64,000 bases of DNA from Mesobacterium_A sp034670065 (GCA_034670065.1 JAXMOG010000003.1:314324-378323), one strand, 5' to 3'. Positions 15,981 through 25,875 are shown, counted from the first letter of the stretch. Notes: a model not told the origin generated them from the letters alone. Translations and numbers: made by a program.

Positions 15981-17120
15981 ATGCCCCTCGACACGTCACC
16001 ATTGAATTCACTTGGGTTTGCAAAACCTCCCGCCGAAACGCGGGTGGTCGTTGCGATGTCTGGTGGTGTGGATAGCTCTGTTGTCGCCGCGCAACTGGCC
16101 GAAGAAGGCTATGATGTGGTGGGCGTCACCTTGCAGCTGTATGATCACGGGGCCGCTTTGGCGAAAAAGGGCGCCTGCTGTGCTGGCATCGATATTCATG
16201 ATGCGCGGCGCGTGGCAGAAACCATGGGGTTTCCGCATTATGTCCTTGATTACGAAAACATATTCCGTGACGCCGTCATCGACGAATTCGCTGAAAGCTA
16301 CCTGGGCGGTGCAACACCTGTGCCCTGCATCCGCTGCAATGAGCGGGTGAAGTTCAAGGATCTGTTGCAAACCGCCAAGGAACTGGACGCGGATTGCATG
16401 GCAACCGGACATTACATTCAGCGCAAAACCGGTGCCAACGGGGCAGAGCTGCACAGTGCCGCTGACGCATCCCGTGATCAGAGCTATTTCTTATTTTCGA
16501 CAACTCCAGAACAGTTGGATTTTCTGCGTTTTCCGTTGGGCCATCTGCCTTCCAAAGACGCGACTCGTGCTCTTGCGGCCAAATACGGGCTGGACGTAGC
16601 GCATAAACCCGACAGTCAGGACATTTGTTTTGTACCCAATGGCGACTATGCCAGCGTGATCGAAAAGCTGCGTCCGGGTGCTGCGGAACCTGGAGAGATC
16701 GTGCATGCCGATGGCCGCGTTCTGGGCACTCATAAAGGGGTGATCCACTATACCATTGGGCAACGGCGGGGCCTGGGCATTGGTGGGTTGGCTGATCCGC
16801 TGTACGTGGTACGGCTGGATGTGGACAACAAACGCGTTGTCGTAGGCCCGAAAGAGCTGCTGGCGACACGCACAATTCCCGTGCGCGAAATTAACTGGCT
16901 GGGCGATGCACCTATGATGTCACGCGCCGAATGGCCGCTTGCGGTCAAGGTCCGCTCTACGCGCCCCCCGCGCGAAGCAATTCTGCGACCTTTGTCAGAA
17001 ACCACTGCCGAAGTGGAACTCTTGACCCCCGAAGAAGGGGTGTCGCCGGGCCAGGCATGCGTATTTTATGACCCCGAAAGTACACGCATATTCGGCGGCG
17101 GCTGGATCTGGCGTGGCTAA
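15981..17120 (+). CDS. mnmA: tRNA-specific 2-thiouridylase MnmA
   Basis: 379 residues. The PP-loop SGGVDSS is at 27-33, the nucleophile Cys116 is in PCIRCN, and the persulfide-accepting Cys216 is in SQDICF; GQRRGLGIGG and QACVFYD are family signatures. It thiolates U34 of Lys, Glu and Gln tRNAs. The ATG at 15981 gives the family-like length; the frame stays open for 22 codons upstream. AAAGGA precedes it. Confidence 0.94.
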   Translation: MPLDTSPLNSLGFAKPPAETRVVVAMSGGVDSSVVAAQLAEEGYDVVGVTLQLYDHGAALAKKGACCAGIDIHDARRVAETMGFPHYVLDYENIFRDAVIDEFAESYLGGATPVPCIRCNERVKFKDLLQTAKELDADCMATGHYIQRKTGANGAELHSAADASRDQSYFLFSTTPEQLDFLRFPLGHLPSKDATRALAAKYGLDVAHKPDSQDICFVPNGDYASVIEKLRPGAAEPGEIVHADGRVLGTHKGVIHYTIGQRRGLGIGGLADPLYVVRLDVDNKRVVVGPKELLATRTIPVREINWLGDAPMMSRAEWPLAVKVRSTRPPREAILRPLSETTAEVELLTPEEGVSPGQACVFYDPESTRIFGGGWIWRG

Positions 17121-17225
17121 TCCAATGCATATTCCCGGTTCCATTCGGGGGTAAGCGGTTGGTTGCAGTGGCTGCCTAGGGCTTCTAACGTGCAGGGAAA
17201 TTCCGGATGCCCTGCAGGAGCCCCC

Positions 17226-19778
17226 ATGAAAGACGCCGCGCCAAGCACGATTTATCTGAAAGATTACAAACCCTTCGGCTATATTCCGGAAAAGGTTGAT
17301 CTGACATTCAAGCTGCATCCAACGCAAACCCGCGTGGTCAGCCGTATCACCTTTGCGCCCAATCCTGATCAAAGCGCGGACCGCAGTTTTTTCCTGCACG
17401 GTGAAGAGTTAACGCTGATCTGGGCCAAGATTGACGGCGCGGCAGTGACCCCGACAGTCACTGATGACGGGCTACGTTGCGATGTCCCCGATGGCTCCTT
17501 CGTTTGGGAAGCTGAAGTTGAGATCGCGCCAGCCAAAAACACCGCTCTTGAGGGGCTGTATATGTCGGGCGGGATGTATTGCACCCAGTGTGAGGCCGAA
17601 GGTTTCCGCAAGATCACTTATTACCCGGACCGTCCCGACGTCATGTCTGTGTTTTCTGTTCGTATTGAAGGTGAAGAACCTGTTTTGTTGTCCAACGGCA
17701 ACCCGCAGGCCGCTGGCGAAGGGTGGGCGGAATGGACAGACCCCTGGCCAAAACCCGCATATTTGTTCGCCTTGGTGGCTGGGAATCTGGTCAGCGTTCA
17801 AGACACGTTCACCACGGCCTCTGGCAATCAGGTTCAGCTGGCGATCTATGTCCGACCGGGCGACGAAAACAAATGTGCCTTTGGTCTCGAGGCGCTCAAA
17901 AAGTCGATGCGCTGGGATGAAGAGGTTTATGGCCGCGAATACGACTTGGACTTTTTCAACATTGTTGCCGTAGATGACTTCAATATGGGCGCAATGGAAA
18001 ACAAAGGCTTGAACATTTTCAACTCAAGCTGTGTTTTGGCCAGCCCCGAAACGTCGACCGATGGGAACTTCGAAAGGATCGAAACAATCATCGCGCATGA
18101 GTATTTTCACAACTGGACGGGCAACAGAATTACCTGTCGGGACTGGTTTCAGCTGTGCCTGAAAGAAGGTTTGACGGTTTTCCGCGACCAACAGTTCACC
18201 GCAGACATGCGATCGGCCCCGGTCAAGCGCATTTCTGACGTGCTGTCTCTGCGCGGCCGACAATTTCCCGAAGACCAAGGCCCCCTGTCCCACCCAGTGC
18301 GGCCCGAAAGCTTTCAAGAGATCAACAACTTCTACACAGCAACGGTTTATGAAAAAGGCGCCGAGGTGATCGGAATGCTAAAAACCCTTGTCGGACAAGA
18401 GAGTTACGACAAGGCGTTGGCCCTGTATTTTGATCGCCATGACGGCCAAGCTTGTACGATTGAAGATTGGCTAACAGTGTTCGAAGACGCCACAGGCCGG
18501 GATTTAACCCAATTCAAACGCTGGTATTCGCAGCCTGGAACTCCGCGTCTTTCGGTAAAAGAGTCATGGGATGAAGGTACTTACACCCTGACCTTTACGC
18601 AAAACACACCACCAACACCCGGACAATCCGAAAAGGCGCCACAGGTTTTGCCTATCGCCGTTGGCCTGTTAAATCCGAACGGCGACGAAGTTGTGCCTAC
18701 GACAATCCTTGAGATGACAGAGGAAGAGCAATCCTTTTCCTTCAACGACTTATCGCACAAACCTGTTCCGTCTCTTCTGCGCGGCTTTTCCGCGCCGGTT
18801 GTTCTGGACCGCAACAGTTCTGCCCAAGAACGGGCCTTTCTGCTGGCGCACGACACCGATACCTTTAACCGCTGGGAAGCCAACCGCGAACTGGCACGCA
18901 CCTGTCTGCTAGAAATGGTCGAAACCGGCGCAGCCCCGGATGACACTTGGCTGGATGGGCTGGAACAAGTTCTGCGAAATTCCGAACTGGACCCGGCCTA
19001 TCGCGCCCTGATGCTGGCTGGCCCGTCACAATCGGAATTGGCGCAAGCCCTGCACGAAAAGGGCGTCACCCCCAACCCAGATGCCATTTGGCAGGCCGCA
19101 GATACACTTGCAGACCACAAAGCACAGCGCTGGAGCGCTTTGCTGCCTGATCTGGCAAAAGCCTGTTCCGTCTCTGCACCCTTTTCGCCCGAAGCAGATC
19201 AGGCGGGAAAACGCAGCTTGGGGGCCGCCGTTCTGTCTATGCAAACCCGATTGGATGGCGGGGCTGCCGCGCGTGCGCAATTTGCCAGCGCAGACAATAT
19301 GACCCTGCAATTGTCGGCCCTGTCCTGTCTGGTTCACGCCGATGCGGCAGATCAGGAACTTGCCCAATTCGAAGCGCAATGGCGCGATGATCGCTTGGTA
19401 ATGGACAAATGGTTTGGCTTGCAGATCGCCGCCTGTCCACCGGAAAAAGCAGCAAACATTGCCCAAAAGATAACGCAGCACTCTGATTTTGAATGGAAAA
19501 ACCCAAACAGGTTCCGCGCGGTCTTTGGCTCTTTGTCCATGAATCACGCCGGATTTCACCGCGCGGATGGGGCGGCCTATGATTTGATGGCAGATTGGCT
19601 GATCCGGTTGGACGCCCTTAATCCACAAACGACCGCGCGCATGTGCGCTGCTTTCCAAACCTGGAAACGCTACGACGCGGGTCGGCAGGACAAGATGCAA
19701 GCAGCACTGCAGCGCATCGCCGACAAACCCGGCCTGTCCCGCGATACAACCGAAATGGTTAGCCGTATCTTGTCATAA
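17226..19778 (+). CDS. pepN: Aminopeptidase N (M1 family)
   Basis: 850 residues. The substrate-binding GAMENKG lies near residue 254, followed by HEXXH at 291-295 and the third zinc ligand Glu314 in LKEGLTVF, with the usual spacing. The long C-terminal helical part is full length. It is a cytosolic aminopeptidase for peptide turnover. The ATG at 17226 follows CAGGAG. It stands alone between mnmA and a convergent lytic transglycosylase gene. Confidence 0.95.
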   Translation: MKDAAPSTIYLKDYKPFGYIPEKVDLTFKLHPTQTRVVSRITFAPNPDQSADRSFFLHGEELTLIWAKIDGAAVTPTVTDDGLRCDVPDGSFVWEAEVEIAPAKNTALEGLYMSGGMYCTQCEAEGFRKITYYPDRPDVMSVFSVRIEGEEPVLLSNGNPQAAGEGWAEWTDPWPKPAYLFALVAGNLVSVQDTFTTASGNQVQLAIYVRPGDENKCAFGLEALKKSMRWDEEVYGREYDLDFFNIVAVDDFNMGAMENKGLNIFNSSCVLASPETSTDGNFERIETIIAHEYFHNWTGNRITCRDWFQLCLKEGLTVFRDQQFTADMRSAPVKRISDVLSLRGRQFPEDQGPLSHPVRPESFQEINNFYTATVYEKGAEVIGMLKTLVGQESYDKALALYFDRHDGQACTIEDWLTVFEDATGRDLTQFKRWYSQPGTPRLSVKESWDEGTYTLTFTQNTPPTPGQSEKAPQVLPIAVGLLNPNGDEVVPTTILEMTEEEQSFSFNDLSHKPVPSLLRGFSAPVVLDRNSSAQERAFLLAHDTDTFNRWEANRELARTCLLEMVETGAAPDDTWLDGLEQVLRNSELDPAYRALMLAGPSQSELAQALHEKGVTPNPDAIWQAADTLADHKAQRWSALLPDLAKACSVSAPFSPEADQAGKRSLGAAVLSMQTRLDGGAAARAQFASADNMTLQLSALSCLVHADAADQELAQFEAQWRDDRLVMDKWFGLQIAACPPEKAANIAQKITQHSDFEWKNPNRFRAVFGSLSMNHAGFHRADGAAYDLMADWLIRLDALNPQTTARMCAAFQTWKRYDAGRQDKMQAALQRIADKPGLSRDTTEMVSRILS

Positions 19779-19820
19779 TACTGGTGGCGGGTGTGCACCT
19801 GTGCGCCCGCCACTACAACA

Positions 19821-20480
19821 TCAGTACGGGCGCAGTTTTGGACGCAAAGACCGAACCGGCAGGCGGCAATATGGCTGTGCCAGCATCCACGTCTGCATAT
19901 CTGTACGTTTTCGCGCGCTGTGAAACGGCCCCCAATCGGCGGCCACACCGCGCATGTTCTGGCTGATCACCTGGTCGCGTGGCACGGTCACTGACAAAAT
20001 GCGCAAAGCACAAGACAAGTTGGCCGGCCCTGACAACAGCGCCTGACCGGAGGTTGCGGTGCAGCCGTAAAACCGCGCCGTTGCAGGCAAAATCTGCGTC
20101 AAACCATACCATCGTCCATTCCCGCCGACCGCTGTTGGCCGCCATGTGCTTTCGTGTTTTGCCAAAGTGGACAACAGCCCAACCCAAAACGCTTGGCGCC
20201 CTGCAGTATCTGCCGCTTCATAGGCCGGACACCAATGTGCGATGTCTTTTGGTACGGTGTTTGGCAGTTTACTGGCGTGTCCCCGCAATGCGGCCAGGGC
20301 TGCACGGGTCCAGAGCGCGCCGCTTGGCAGATGATCCCACCGCGCCGCGATAGTGGCGTCTGGCCTTGCTTTTGGCCGCAACGAGACTTCCGGCGCTGAA
20401 TGCTCCGCGCGGGCCTGTGCCCATTCTGTGGGCAGTGCAAGCCAGGATATACCCAACAAAAAGGCGATCAGTATACGCAT
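19821..20480 (-). CDS. Secreted lytic transglycosylase (SLT domain)
   Basis: 219 residues with a signal peptide (about residues 1-24, ending AQARA). The SLT-like domain has LAKHESTWRPTAVG, with the catalytic Glu in HES, then YGLTQILPATARFYGC. Such periplasmic enzymes cleave peptidoglycan, making anhydromuropeptides. The shortened domain and basic C-terminus (RSLRPKLRPY) separate it from the large Slt. Its 3' end faces pepN, and an 8-bp inverted repeat (GTGGCGGG/CCCGCCAC, near 19790-19817) lies between them. Confidence 0.75.
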   Translation of the reverse strand: MRILIAFLLGISWLALPTEWAQARAEHSAPEVSLRPKARPDATIAARWDHLPSGALWTRAALAALRGHASKLPNTVPKDIAHWCPAYEAADTAGRQAFWVGLLSTLAKHESTWRPTAVGGNGRWYGLTQILPATARFYGCTATSGQALLSGPANLSCALRILSVTVPRDQVISQNMRGVAADWGPFHSARKRTDMQTWMLAQPYCRLPVRSLRPKLRPY

Positions 20481-20682
20481 AAGGCATCAAACTTGCCTGT
20501 CTTGCCCCCAAAAGCAAGACAGTCCGCCCCCGGCACACAGACTGATGCCAAAGCGGGAACAATCCGTTCAGATTAGCGCATCAGATTGACCCGCAAACAT
20601 CGCCTTGCCGCCTTTTTCGCGCCCCAAAAAACCGTCAACGTTAGATCAACCACTAGAAAGTCTGCCAAATAGCTGCCCGCAT

Positions 20683-21951
20683 ATGACAACATTCCCATCA
20701 CGCCTTGCCCCTATTCTATCTGGACTGCGCAACGCCGCATTTGTTCCTGCACCGTCTCTTAGGTTGCTGGGGCGATCTCAGGCCAGCTCGCCAGAAGACG
20801 AGCGGATTCCGCCGTTGATGCCACGTCTGGTCATTCCGATGTGTGACAGCACCGAAGAAATTACCAGCTATAACAACCACTTTGAGCAAGGTCAGTTCCT
20901 TTCCCGTCAAGAAAACTGGGAAGAGCTGGGCAAGCTGATCCGCCATTTCGACAGCCAACGCGCCATGACACCCGGCGGCACTTCGGTGGCAGAGATTCTG
21001 GCCGCAGGTGCGCGCGCGGATGCCGTTCAGGCCGCGATAGAGGCCGTTACGCAGTTTGACGAAGCCGGCGCCCGGTTGCCGATGAACGCGCTGCAAGAAG
21101 TCTTGGATGACCACTGTGAAGACCATGGTGTCGCTCTGGCGGTCGCCTTGGCTCATATTGACATCGCCTGGGCCTGGAACGGCGACAGCTGGGGCAGCCC
21201 AATGCCAACGCTGAACAAGGGCGCCTTTCATGCTCATTTCCGCGCAGCGGCCAAGATCATCGACAGATTCGATGCCTTTGAACTGGATGCGCCATCGCTT
21301 TCTGCCGCCCGGTGTGCCCTGCTGGCCGCCGACACCCGGCCCGACTTGCGCGTTGCGGATGACTACGAAGATCTGATCGACCTGGACCCGAACAATGCGC
21401 ACCGGATGCGCGCGCTGGGGCTAAAGTTGCTGCCGCGTTGGTTCGGCAGCTATGATGAGCTGGAACTGCAAGCCCGCCGTACAGCTTCGCGAACCACTGA
21501 TTTGTGGGGAGCCGGAGCCTATACGTGGGTCTATCTGGATGCGCTGACCGAAGACGACAAAGCCTTTGATCATCTGGACGCCGAATACTTCGTCGAAGGC
21601 ATCCACGATATTCTCGATCGCCAGAACGACCAACATACAGTCAACCAGTTTGCGGCCTTCACTGGCTACACGCTTTCGGGTTTGGCAGATAAGGACGATG
21701 CCCGCGGCCGCGTGGCGCAATGCCTGGAATGGATCGTTCAGGACCATCTGCGTGAAATTCACCCACTGGTCTGGATGCAGACCGATGTCAGCGGCGGGCC
21801 ACGCAAGCCCATGCCACTGGATCGTGAGACTCAGCGACGTGGCCGTGTGCGCGCCCTGTCTACGCTGGCAGACCATTTTTCACCCGAAATTCGGGCTGGC
21901 AACCGCATCTTATTCGAAAAGGATGCGGTCATCGTGGCCCCGGTGGCCTGA
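20683..21951 (+). CDS. Conserved hypothetical protein, helical
   Basis: 422 residues from the ATG at 20683. There is no signal peptide or membrane span, and the content is largely helical with many Asp, Glu and Ala. Aromatic-rich stretches such as HIDIAWAWNGDSWG and LLPRWFGSYDELE look conserved, and DLDPNNAHRMRALGLKLL resembles a TPR-like helix pair. I do not recognise the family. No strong ribosome site precedes this ATG; another possible start is the ATG at about 20818. It lies 61 bp before gatB on the same strand, so it may be co-transcribed. Confidence 0.7.
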   Translation: MTTFPSRLAPILSGLRNAAFVPAPSLRLLGRSQASSPEDERIPPLMPRLVIPMCDSTEEITSYNNHFEQGQFLSRQENWEELGKLIRHFDSQRAMTPGGTSVAEILAAGARADAVQAAIEAVTQFDEAGARLPMNALQEVLDDHCEDHGVALAVALAHIDIAWAWNGDSWGSPMPTLNKGAFHAHFRAAAKIIDRFDAFELDAPSLSAARCALLAADTRPDLRVADDYEDLIDLDPNNAHRMRALGLKLLPRWFGSYDELELQARRTASRTTDLWGAGAYTWVYLDALTEDDKAFDHLDAEYFVEGIHDILDRQNDQHTVNQFAAFTGYTLSGLADKDDARGRVAQCLEWIVQDHLREIHPLVWMQTDVSGGPRKPMPLDRETQRRGRVRALSTLADHFSPEIRAGNRILFEKDAVIVAPVA

Positions 21952-22012
21952 GGCCCTTGCCCCGCCCCATCTGCTGACTTAGAACCGCTGGCGAAATTCA
22001 CGTGAGGACGCC

Positions 22013-23527
22013 ATGCTGGATCTGAGCTATCAGCCCCCAAAACCAAAGGTTATTGCCGGGGCAAAATACGATTGGGAACTGGTCATCGGCATGGAGATTC
22101 ATGCCCAGGTGGCCAGTCAGGCCAAGCTGTTTTCCGGCGCTTCAACGAAATTCGGCGCCGAGCCGAATTCGAATGTTGCGTTTGTGGACGCGGCAATGCC
22201 GGGAATGCTGCCGGTTATCAATGAATATTGCATTGAACAGGCCGTGCGCACCGGGCTGGGCCTGAAGGCGGTTATCAACCTGAAATCTGCCTTTGACCGC
22301 AAGAATTACTTCTACCCGGATTTGCCGCAAGGGTATCAGATTTCTCAGCTTTATGAACCGCTTGTCGGGGAAGGCGAAGTGATCGTCGATATGGAACCTG
22401 GCATTGCACGTCTGGTTCGGATCGAACGTATCCACGTGGAACAAGACGCTGGTAAGTCGATCCACGACATGGATCCGACAATGTCCTTTGTTGACTTGAA
22501 CCGTACCGGTGTGGCGCTGATGGAAATTGTCAGCCGCCCCGATATCCGTGGGCCAGAAGAAGCCGCAGCCTATGTCACCAAGATGCGCCAAATCCTGCGG
22601 TACTTGGGCACGTGCGACGGCAATATGCAAAACGGCAACCTGCGCGCTGACGTGAACGTTTCGGTCTGTCGCCCCGGTCAATACGAAAAATATCAGGAAA
22701 CGCAGGATTTCGGTCATCTTGGGACGCGTTGCGAGATCAAGAACATGAACTCCATGCGCTTCATCCAGCAAGCAATTGACTATGAAGCACGCCGCCAGAT
22801 CGCCATTCTGGAAGCCGGCGGGTCAATTGATCAGGAAACCCGCCTGTATGATCCCGACAAGGGCGAGACGCGGTCCATGCGGTCCAAGGAAGAAGCGCAT
22901 GACTATCGCTATTTCCCAGACCCTGATCTGCTGCCGCTGGAAATCGAACAGGCATGGGTCGATGACATTGCAGCGTCGTTGCCCGAATTGCCGGATGACA
23001 AAAAGGCCCGCTTCGTAAAGGTCTTTGGCTTGTCGGAATATGATGCCTCTGTCCTGACGGCCGATACTCAGAACGCCGCCTATTTCGAAGCGGTTGTCAC
23101 CGCATGTGACGATGGCAAGCTGGCGGCCAACTGGGTGATCAACGAGCTGTTCGGTCGCCTGAAGAAAGAAGACCACGACATCACGGAAAGCCCCGTTAAC
23201 CCCGATCAACTGGCCGGTATTATCGCCCTGATCAAAAAGGGCGACATCAGCGGCAAGATCGCCAAGGACGTGTTTGAAATCGTCTACACAGAAGGCGGCG
23301 ATCCGGCGGAAATCGTCGAGAAGAAGGGCCTGAAGCAGGTCACTGATACAGGCGCAATCGAAACCGCTGTCGATACAGTCATCGCGGCCAACCCGGCACA
23401 AGTGGAAAAAGCACAGCAAAATCCCAAGCTGGCCGGTTGGTTTGTGGGACAGGTAATGAAAGCCACGGGCGGCAAAGCCAATCCGGCAGCCGTAAACCAG
23501 ATTGTGAAAGCCAAACTGGGCCTATAG
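22013..23527 (+). CDS. gatB: Asp/Glu-tRNA amidotransferase subunit B
   Basis: 504 residues. GatB signatures: WELVIGMEIHAQV, FDRKNYFYPDLPQGYQISQ, NMNSMRFI and the C-terminal GatB/Yqey domain ending VNQIVKAKLG. It activates misacylated Glu-tRNA(Gln) or Asp-tRNA(Asn) for amidation. The ATG at 22013 follows GTGAGG. gatA and gatC are not adjacent, a separation that is common in this group. Confidence 0.95.
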   Translation: MLDLSYQPPKPKVIAGAKYDWELVIGMEIHAQVASQAKLFSGASTKFGAEPNSNVAFVDAAMPGMLPVINEYCIEQAVRTGLGLKAVINLKSAFDRKNYFYPDLPQGYQISQLYEPLVGEGEVIVDMEPGIARLVRIERIHVEQDAGKSIHDMDPTMSFVDLNRTGVALMEIVSRPDIRGPEEAAAYVTKMRQILRYLGTCDGNMQNGNLRADVNVSVCRPGQYEKYQETQDFGHLGTRCEIKNMNSMRFIQQAIDYEARRQIAILEAGGSIDQETRLYDPDKGETRSMRSKEEAHDYRYFPDPDLLPLEIEQAWVDDIAASLPELPDDKKARFVKVFGLSEYDASVLTADTQNAAYFEAVVTACDDGKLAANWVINELFGRLKKEDHDITESPVNPDQLAGIIALIKKGDISGKIAKDVFEIVYTEGGDPAEIVEKKGLKQVTDTGAIETAVDTVIAANPAQVEKAQQNPKLAGWFVGQVMKATGGKANPAAVNQIVKAKLGL

Positions 23528-23600
23528 CCAACACCGTTGCCAAGTTGGCGACAATTCCAGTCAAAACGACTGATTGTTGCAACATTGAAAACACTGAAAC

Positions 23601-23629
23601 GCGCCACCTGGGAATTGCTCTGGTGGCGC
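23601..23629 (+). terminator. Stem-loop after gatB
   Basis: GCGCCACC-13-base loop-GGTGGCGC, a perfect 8-bp stem, is followed by TTTCGGATTTT. It lies about 75 bp after the gatB stop and 48 bp before the next start, so it is a likely terminator with a poor T tract. Confidence 0.6.
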
Positions 23630-23677
23630 TTTCGGATTTTGGGCTACATAGCCGCGTAAGCCAGACTTGAGGGCCAC

Positions 23678-24076
23678 ATGACCGTTTACGAATACAAAGT
23701 AATTCCGGCACCAAACCGTGGTGAAAAAGCAAAGGGAATCAAAGGGCCTGAAGCCCGATTCGCGTTCGCTTTGGAAAACTCGCTAAACGCACTGGCGACA
23801 GATGGCTGGGAGTTTTGGCGGTCAGAAACACTGCCTTCCGAAGAACGCAGCGGCCTGACACATACCGCGACCCACTGGCGCAGCGTGATGATCTTTCGCC
23901 GCGTGTCCACAGGTGACGCAGAAATGCATGTGCCACAGATAGTCGGCGACGATGCCTCCACCCCCGTGGATGGCGACAAACAGGCGGCGCAGGCAGAGGA
24001 TCAATCCTCCGCCACCGTCCTGCCCATCATGCCCAGTCTGCACGCACATAGGGATGATCGGGACGACCCAACCTAA
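23678..24076 (+). CDS. DUF4177 domain protein
   Basis: 132 residues. The first 75 (MTVYEYKVIPAP ... LATDGWEFWRSETLP ... SVMIFRR) match the small DUF4177 domain. The remaining tail is low-complexity and acidic, probably disordered. The ATG follows TTGAGGG. It converges on bolA with only 3 bp between the stops. Function unknown. Confidence 0.75.
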   Translation: MTVYEYKVIPAPNRGEKAKGIKGPEARFAFALENSLNALATDGWEFWRSETLPSEERSGLTHTATHWRSVMIFRRVSTGDAEMHVPQIVGDDASTPVDGDKQAAQAEDQSSATVLPIMPSLHAHRDDRDDPT

Positions 24077-24079
24077 CGG

Positions 24080-24337
24080 CTATTCGCTCAAATCCAGTGA
24101 CAATGCATGAATTTGCGCCATCAGTTCCGCCCCCAGCGCAGAATGCACCGCCCGATGACGCGCAATGCGCGATTGCCCCTTGAACGCAGCAGAGCGGATC
24201 ACCACGTGAAAATGGCTTTCCCCGCCATCCTGATACCCCGCATGGCCGCGATGACGTTCGCTGTCATCTTGAACAATCAACTCTGATGGTGAGAAGGCAG
24301 CGTTCAACCGCGATTCAATGATTTCTAATCGTTTCAT
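24080..24337 (-). CDS. BolA-family protein
   Basis: 85 residues with the BolA core: SELIVQDDSERHRGHAG and the SHFHVVIRSAAFKGQSRIARHRAVH region with the conserved His used for Fe-S binding with monothiol glutaredoxins. In this family it takes part in Fe-S trafficking and stress morphology. I chose the ATG at 24337 (MKRLEIIESRL) over one 15 bp upstream. It is divergent from the J-domain gene. Confidence 0.88.
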   Translation of the reverse strand: MKRLEIIESRLNAAFSPSELIVQDDSERHRGHAGYQDGGESHFHVVIRSAAFKGQSRIARHRAVHSALGAELMAQIHALSLDLSE

Positions 24338-24412
24338 ATTTTTGCCTATCACCCCCTACAATCTTTCACAGGATGGTCTAAACTCTCACGTCCGAGTCGA
24401 AAAGGTGTTCCC

Positions 24413-25045
24413 ATGAGCAAATCTGATCCCTTCGGTTTCGACATGTCCATACGGTCGGCCAAGAAGAACAAGCCGCGCGGACGTCGTGGCATGACAGGTG
24501 AATCCGAAACCTCCACCAGAGTGTGTGAGCATGACGGCTGTAATGAGCCTGGTAAATTCCGTGCGCCCAAGGCGCCGGATGTGTTGGATGATTTTTTGTG
24601 GTTCTGCAAAGACCACGTCCGTGAGTATAATCTGAAGTGGAATTTCTTTGACGGCAAAACCGAAGCCGAAATGAACGCTCAGAACTCCAAGGACAAAGTC
24701 TGGGAGCGTGAAACCAAGGATTTCCGCGATCCAGAGGCGCGTGCCTGGGCCCGTTTGGGCATTGAGGATGCGCATCAAGTGCTTGGTGAAAACGCAACAC
24801 GCAACCCTGGCAAAGCCGCCGCAAACGGTGGCAACACACGCCGCCTGCCCCCGACCGAACGCAAGGCGGTCGAAATTCTGGAAGCCAAGGATACTTGGAC
24901 CAAGGCCGAAGTGCGCAAATCGTACAAGTCTTTGATCAAAGTACTGCACCCAGACATGAACGGCGGCGACCGCAGCCAAGAAGAACAGCTGCAAGAGGTC
25001 ATGTGGGCTTGGGACCAGATCAAGGACAGCCGGAACTTCAAGTAA
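24413..25045 (+). CDS. J-domain (DnaJ-like) protein with N-terminal Cys motif
   Basis: 210 residues. The C-terminal J domain (about 148-208) carries the HPD tripeptide in KVLHPDMNGGD. The N-terminal part has CEHDGC followed some 35 residues later by CKDH, possibly metal-binding, and a basic leader. It probably stimulates DnaK on a specific client. The order BolA / J-protein / CobS is, to my knowledge, recurrent in this group. A strong terminator follows. Confidence 0.87.
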   Translation: MSKSDPFGFDMSIRSAKKNKPRGRRGMTGESETSTRVCEHDGCNEPGKFRAPKAPDVLDDFLWFCKDHVREYNLKWNFFDGKTEAEMNAQNSKDKVWERETKDFRDPEARAWARLGIEDAHQVLGENATRNPGKAAANGGNTRRLPPTERKAVEILEAKDTWTKAEVRKSYKSLIKVLHPDMNGGDRSQEEQLQEVMWAWDQIKDSRNFK

Positions 25046-25069
25046 GCGGTATATAACGAAAATTCAGCA

Positions 25070-25107
25070 AAAAGGCGGGACCGGCAAAGTCCCGCCTTTT
25101 GTGTTTT
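25070..25107 (+). terminator. Rho-independent terminator
   Basis: AAAAGGCGGGAC-7-base loop-GTCCCGCCTTTT, a perfect 12-bp stem ending in T residues followed by GTGTTTTT. It ends the J-domain gene. As A residues also flank the other side it can work in both directions and may serve msrB, which converges on it. Confidence 0.9.
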
Positions 25108-25143
25108 TAGCCTTGGCCAATCAAATGGCTTTAGCCACCCAAC

Positions 25144-25608
25144 TTAAGCTGCGACGAAAGACAACGACACGCCATTGATGCAGTGCCGCTTGCCCGTCGG
25201 TTTTGGACCATCATTAAAGATATGGCCCAGATGGCTGCCGCAACGGCGACAATGGCATTCGGTCCGAACCGTCAGGAACGACCGGTCGCGCTTGGTACCA
25301 ATCGCATTGCTTAACGCCTGATAGAAGGATGGCCAGCCCGTTCCACTGTCAAATTTGTGCTTTGAGGAATACAGCGGCAAGTCACAGCCCTTGCAATGGA
25401 AGGTGCCGGCGCGCTTTTCCGTATCCAAAGGTGATGAAAAGGCCCGTTCGGTCCCCTCTTTTCGCATAACCTTGTATTCCAGATCGGTCAGCATCGCTTG
25501 CCATTCTTGCTTGCTGCGCGTCACCTCAAAGGTTTCGGCACTGGCACGCAGTGGTAGTCCAACCATAGTAGCCGCCCCCGTAGCGATCAGAAAATTTCGG
25601 CGTTTCAT
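25144..25608 (-). CDS. msrB: Exported peptide-methionine (R)-S-oxide reductase
   Basis: 154 residues. It begins MKRRNFLIATGAATMVGLPLRASA, a Tat-like leader, so it is likely periplasmic. The MsrB domain has zinc cysteines 72/75 and 120/123 and catalytic Cys143 in RHCINGVSLSF. It reduces methionine-R-sulfoxide in proteins. The start follows GGAGAAC. The usual resolving Cys is not evident, so a thioredoxin-like partner may regenerate it directly. Confidence 0.92.
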   Translation of the reverse strand: MKRRNFLIATGAATMVGLPLRASAETFEVTRSKQEWQAMLTDLEYKVMRKEGTERAFSSPLDTEKRAGTFHCKGCDLPLYSSKHKFDSGTGWPSFYQALSNAIGTKRDRSFLTVRTECHCRRCGSHLGHIFNDGPKPTGKRHCINGVSLSFVAA

Positions 25609-25875
25609 AGCGTTCTCCTTCGCTTAAAACGTGGCGATCACCGCAATCAGAGGCAACAAAAGAACTCGCACGATTGCGTGAGGGTATGTGTCACAATCGG
25701 GTTTGGCCGGGCGGACAAGGGCCAGAAACGGCCGCAGCTGGATCGCTTCCATCACGCAAGGATCCGGATTTCGTAAGCTTGGGCGATATTCACACCCCAC
25801 TTCTACTTGCAGCTGGCGTGGATATATTGCACCACGGGCGAAAGAAGATTTACGTAACTTAGGGCAGGCAAGACC

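Noticed and set aside
19790..19817. GTGGCGGG/CCCGCCAC repeat between pepN and the transglycosylase gene
   Set aside because: A possible shared terminator, but it has a 14-base loop and no T tract on either strand, so it was left out as a separate feature.
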